Shown piece after piece: positions 60,412-64,000 of a stretch of DNA of 64,000 bases. The position numbers and the translations under genes were made by a program. Numbering within the stretch: the stretch's first letter is position 1; every line of letters starts with the position of its first letter. The DNA is from Chionis minor. Lineage: Eukaryota > Chordata > Aves > Charadriiformes > Chionididae. Location: positions 124,001 to 188,000 of the forward strand of contig VZSF01006829.1 in the NCBI GenBank assembly GCA_013398295.1, read 5' to 3'. Under the pieces are notes generated by a model. It did no database searches and was not told the DNA's origin. It saw nothing but the letters and a program-made list of their open reading frames with translations.

Positions 60412-61693
60412 TGGAAATTAATATTTGAACTTCATTTTAACAACTTAAAATTGATTTTGCGGAAATACTTTCACAATTGAATAATCTACTTGAAATGCCA
60501 AGAGACGGCCGTTAGTTACATACTTCTTTATATTTAATACACGCAAGATTATGTGGAAGTCTACAGGTTACCTTCCTAACAAAAATTGCTGTGAGTTAAT
60601 AATAATGAACTGTACTGGGTTTAGACCTACAATCCTGGCTTCTATGTTAGTAGTTAGTGGTGGAACTTCTATTGTATTTTATTAATGACAGTGTTCTGTG
60701 TTCAATGGGTGAAGATTCTGCAGGGTGGGATCTCACACTTTTAAAGACTGAATAACTAAATATCAAGTAAGCCTGCACACCACTGATGGCATGCAGTAAT
60801 ATTGTGATCTCACACTTATTAACAAGAAATAACCTTTATATTATTTACAGAAGGTAGAGTATATAAATCAGGTACGTACCAAGCACTATTGTGCTAACAC
60901 ACTGATCAGGTTTAGACAATGAGCTTTAGTTTTGTACTATTTAGAAGTTCTAATGTCAGTTTTCAGTTCAAGATTAATGGGACAGTTTGACATTCACTGT
61001 TTGTAGTACTAGCAAAATACTGTGATTTTGAATTAGACATTAATTCAAATGGAAATACTATGTTTTGACACCATAGTGCCCTTCTTATGATCTCTATTTT
61101 ACTTTAATCTCCTGCTTGGCCTTATATTTAAATCCCTATGCAACTGATATTTTGTATCTCTGTTTTTAAAAATTAGATAATATACTTCAATGATCCCCTT
61201 GTAAACCACTTGTTGCTCTTTCCTGGTACAGGATTTTAAGCTCTGTATACTGTGATCCTTTATTTTACTATGCCAGTTCCAAATAATAATCTGCCTTGGT
61301 TTAGAAACATTTTTTGTTATTTGGAAGAAGATAGAGTTCTTTAAATACGTGACTGAGTTAGGTCTAGATAGAAAACTTACTAACACCTTTTTTTTTTTAC
61401 ACAAACACCCTCAAGTAAGCGGTTGGTTTTATTTTCCCACCCAATTGTTTTATTTTGTCCAGATCATTTAACAGTTGAGCATAGAGCTGTATTGTTTTCT
61501 GGCATGTTGGCCTTAGTACTGTGCCTAATCTACCATCAGTTGTTTCTCTCTCCCCTCACAGTCACAATCTACAGTATGTAAATTATCTTATTCTTAACAA
61601 AGGTTCTTTTTAAATTAGTAATATTTTGATGCTTTGAATGTTCATTTAAAAAAAAAAGGAAACTAAACACAATGCATTTTGAGGTGAATTTTA

Positions 61694-61699
61694 AATAAA
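61694..61699 (+). promoter_or_regulatory. Polyadenylation signal AATAAA (candidate)
   Basis: Canonical hexamer within ttttaaataaatcaag, followed within 10-40 nt by GT/T-rich sequence suitable as a downstream element. Cleavage would fall around 61715-61725. Confidence 0.55.
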
Positions 61700-62062
61700 T
61701 CAAGTTGTTCAGTTTTGATGTGTAAACTCTGTCCTGTGAAACAGCAAACGGATGTTAATGTATCTATGAAGGTGCCTCGATACCAACCACACCTTTTCAA
61801 AATTGTAGATTAACTCTTAGTACCTATGGGGAAAAAAAAAAAGTACAGCTAAAACGACTTTCAAAATTAATCTCTGTTTTAAAACCCTGTACTAAACAGC
61901 TAAATAATCTGAATTCCCAGTGTTCTGAGAGCCAGAAGAAGTGACATGAGCCAGGAGACCTTGATGGCTCAATCGAAAGTAGTGTGAATTCTGGAGAATT
62001 TGAAAAAAAAAAAGATTCTGGAGCTATAGCTCCACTCGGCTTTGACGGTTTTCCTATTTAAA

Positions 62063-62068
62063 AATAAA
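62063..62068 (+). promoter_or_regulatory. Second polyadenylation signal AATAAA (candidate)
   Basis: Canonical hexamer in taaaaataaactcttc, followed by a T/C-rich but not GT-rich stretch, so a weaker candidate for a longer 3' UTR form. Confidence 0.35.
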
Positions 62069-63651
62069 CTCTTCTTCACTCATGCTACACTTGAAGCACC
62101 CATGGGCGTGGTGAGTGCTTGGTAGCTACTGTAATGATAGTTTTGTTTTAGGACGCTGGCTTTAAGCATTTTATCAGTGCAATGACAGCACTACGTCTCC
62201 AGTGCTGAGGTGCCTGTAACTTGTTAACAGATACGGTTACATAATCACTTTGCTGTTTATCCTGTAGAATCGTTTCGGCGCTTGTCACTGGGGAGAAGAA
62301 TCCGTGCTCCCGCACTCCCGTGTGCACCCACGGAGTAAGATGATCTTGGAGTATTTCTAACTTGTGGTTCTTTATTCTCTCAATAGACAGGAGAATTCAA
62401 GGGAGAGAGTTTAGAAGGGCTGCTCATCTTTTACCTACCCCTAGCTCAGCTGTCCATGAAACATTTACCAACTACACAACTGTGTGTTATTTTTAAAACT
62501 CTTCGAGGTTTTGTAACCGAGCAGTGATACTTATAATTTAGATATCTATACTGTTTTTTCAGATGTTGTTAGCATCTCTGATAGTGAAATATAAATTCCT
62601 AAAAGAATTGGTTTCCTAAGCTGGCCTCTTGTTGAGCTAGTGATGCAAGGTGGTTTTGCTGATACCAGTCCTTGGTTTTACAGATTACACTTACTCTTTC
62701 TTCATTTTAAATCTGGCAGCATTCACGACGTTAATTGTTATTATGATTGAGAATCCACTCTCCATTTCTAGGCTTTTTGCCTTCCTTTTGTTAAGGAAAA
62801 TAGCCATTTTCAGCCTGTACAGACAGTATAATGCTTTCTAACTAATAGTCTAAAATTTCTCTTTAATTAGATTTCTAAGCAGTAATTCCAGGAATATATT
62901 TTCTCTACTTACTTGTTGTCCAAATTATGTTCAGAATCAGAGCCATTATGCTAACGCTGGATGATCCGTCTCATTTTCACCTGTAAGGTTAGAGTGGGGC
63001 TGCAGGTCTGAGCTCTTGGAGAGTCTAAGGATGTGAACATTAAATTGAAAATGCGCATCCTAGAACGGTAGGTGGTAGAAAGAAAGCTATAGACTGACAT
63101 TAACCTTGTGTAACTCTCAGTTTCTAGCTTTGCAAGGACACTCTAGTTAGAGGGATGGGCGCTGGTCGAAACTCCAGTAGATACTGGTGCAGAAGTAGTT
63201 TGTGGGCGTTGTTCATCAAGCATTGATTTTTAAACAGGTAAGTTCATTCTTGTTTCACTAAAACGGTGCGTTACCAGTTGTGGATATAGTTTTCATTGCT
63301 GCGTGTGTCATCAACAAGAGGCATTTTAAACTGCAAATATACGTGTCATAGGTCTCTTACAAATACACAAAATCTTGCTCAAAAATCAAAAGAAAAACTT
63401 AGTGCCTTGCACACTAAGATTGACTGCAGGTGGTTTGGTATCACTTTATGCTATAATGTAATATAATATGTTATCTGGTAAGTACTAATGGCCACACTTT
63501 TACAGTCATATCATCACTGTTACCTCATAAAGTGCAGGTACGAAGACGCAGCTGTTCTAAAAATTCATAAAGTGACATTGAAAAAGATTAAAAGATAAAA
63601 AAAGTGATCATTAGTCTTTTTTACTTGACAGAGATTTGTATTTATGTTTAA

Positions 63652-63667
63652 ATATATATATATATAA
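63652..63667. repeat. (AT)n microsatellite
   Basis: A short alternating AT run of about eight repeats downstream of GAB1. Confidence 0.8.
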
Positions 63668-64000
63668 ATTAACAGTCCATTCACATATGGAATATGACAT
63701 GTTGCCACACACAGGGCGTACAGACAAATTACAGTCTTGCTGTTTTAAGTAATTTAGAATTCATTGCTCCATGTAGGGAGTGATGGGCAGCTCTATAGCT
63801 TTCACACTGCACGGAGAGCTAAGCAAGATTTTTATCACAGTGAAATTTAAGCTTAGCTATTACTACTGAGTGCAGCAGTCAGTTTATATATGTATATATA
63901 TTGTAGTCTTGCAAAACTAATTTGGAAACTCAGCAGCTCTTGACAAACCTTCTGTTCCCTCCTTTACTATAGAGGTTTGTGTCATGAAAAGCCAAAGCAT

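Larger units (their letters stand above)
59978..61720 (+). other. GAB1: GAB1 3' UTR (minimal extent to first good polyadenylation signal)
   Basis: Sequence after the stop is AT-rich and without long open frames. The first well-placed AATAAA is at 61694-61699 and is followed by a GT-rich stretch (gttgttcagttttgatgtgt), which together look like a polyadenylation site. Two UGUANAUA Pumilio-type motifs lie at 60190-60197 and 60404-60411. The UTR may well continue to later sites or beyond the window. Confidence 0.6.
61721..64000 (+). other. Extended GAB1 3' UTR or downstream flank
   Basis: AT-rich sequence without recognisable coding content, RNA gene or transposon. It includes a short TA repeat at 63652-63667 and a tatatatgtatatata stretch at 63885-63900 with a further UGUANAUA word. 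Whether it belongs to a long 3' UTR or is intergenic cannot be decided here. In vertebrates the next gene downstream is usually SMARCA5, as I recall it; none of it is in the window. Confidence 0.5.

Noticed and set aside
1..64000. CRISPR arrays, prokaryotic operons, phage or other exotic system
   Set aside because: The DNA has vertebrate split-gene structure throughout; no regularly spaced repeats, ribosome binding sites or clustered long frames exist.

Overview
The window is vertebrate, and almost certainly avian, nuclear DNA. It carries most of one large split gene on the + strand: GAB1, the GRB2-associated binding protein 1 docking protein. Ten coding exons can be placed (coding exons 2 to 11, counting the missing first coding exon as 1). 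All are joined by GT-AG introns with compatible phases. Together they encode 697 residues, or 667 if the 90-nt cassette exon 7 is skipped. Adding about 24 residues for the exon upstream of the window (my recollection of the mammalian protein) gives 721 or 691, against 724 or 694 for the two human isoforms as I remember them. The bird assignment rests on CR1 LINE fragments with avian-type 3' tails and on protein divergence from mammals. I cannot name the species.

Layout: 1-17884 is the 3' part of intron 1. Exon 2 (17885-18179) encodes most of the PH domain. Intron 2 (11.0 kb) holds an old, decayed CR1 relic near 26.5-26.9 kb. Exon 3 is 29207-29420. Intron 3 (7.2 kb) has a short CR1 tail near 30.35-30.54 kb. 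Exon 4 (36670-37274) carries five YxxP motifs and the canonical GRB2 SH3-binding site. Intron 4 holds an antisense CR1 of about 780 bp. Exons 5 and 6 are 213 bp apart and carry the last YxxP, two YVPM motifs, the MET-binding region and the second GRB2 site. Intron 6 (12.7 kb) has a MIR-like relic near 51.3 kb. Exons 7 to 11 (53551-59977) carry the optional insert, the third PI3K motif and the two SHP2-binding tyrosines. The rest, 59978-64000, is 3' UTR and possibly downstream flank.

The exons build one protein. The N-terminal PH domain binds membrane phosphoinositide, and a long disordered tail is phosphorylated by receptor tyrosine kinases. The tail recruits GRB2, CRK/PLC-gamma, PI3K p85 and SHP2, linking MET, EGFR and other receptors to the RAS-MAPK and PI3K-AKT pathways.

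I found no second gene, RNA gene, CRISPR array or bacterial-type system, and no evidence of an undescribed biological system. The observations most worth checking are a 76-nt pseudo-exon with strong splice signals and an early stop in intron 9, an in-frame tandem acceptor at exon 9, the cassette exon 7, a PI3K motif substitution, and several decayed retroelements.
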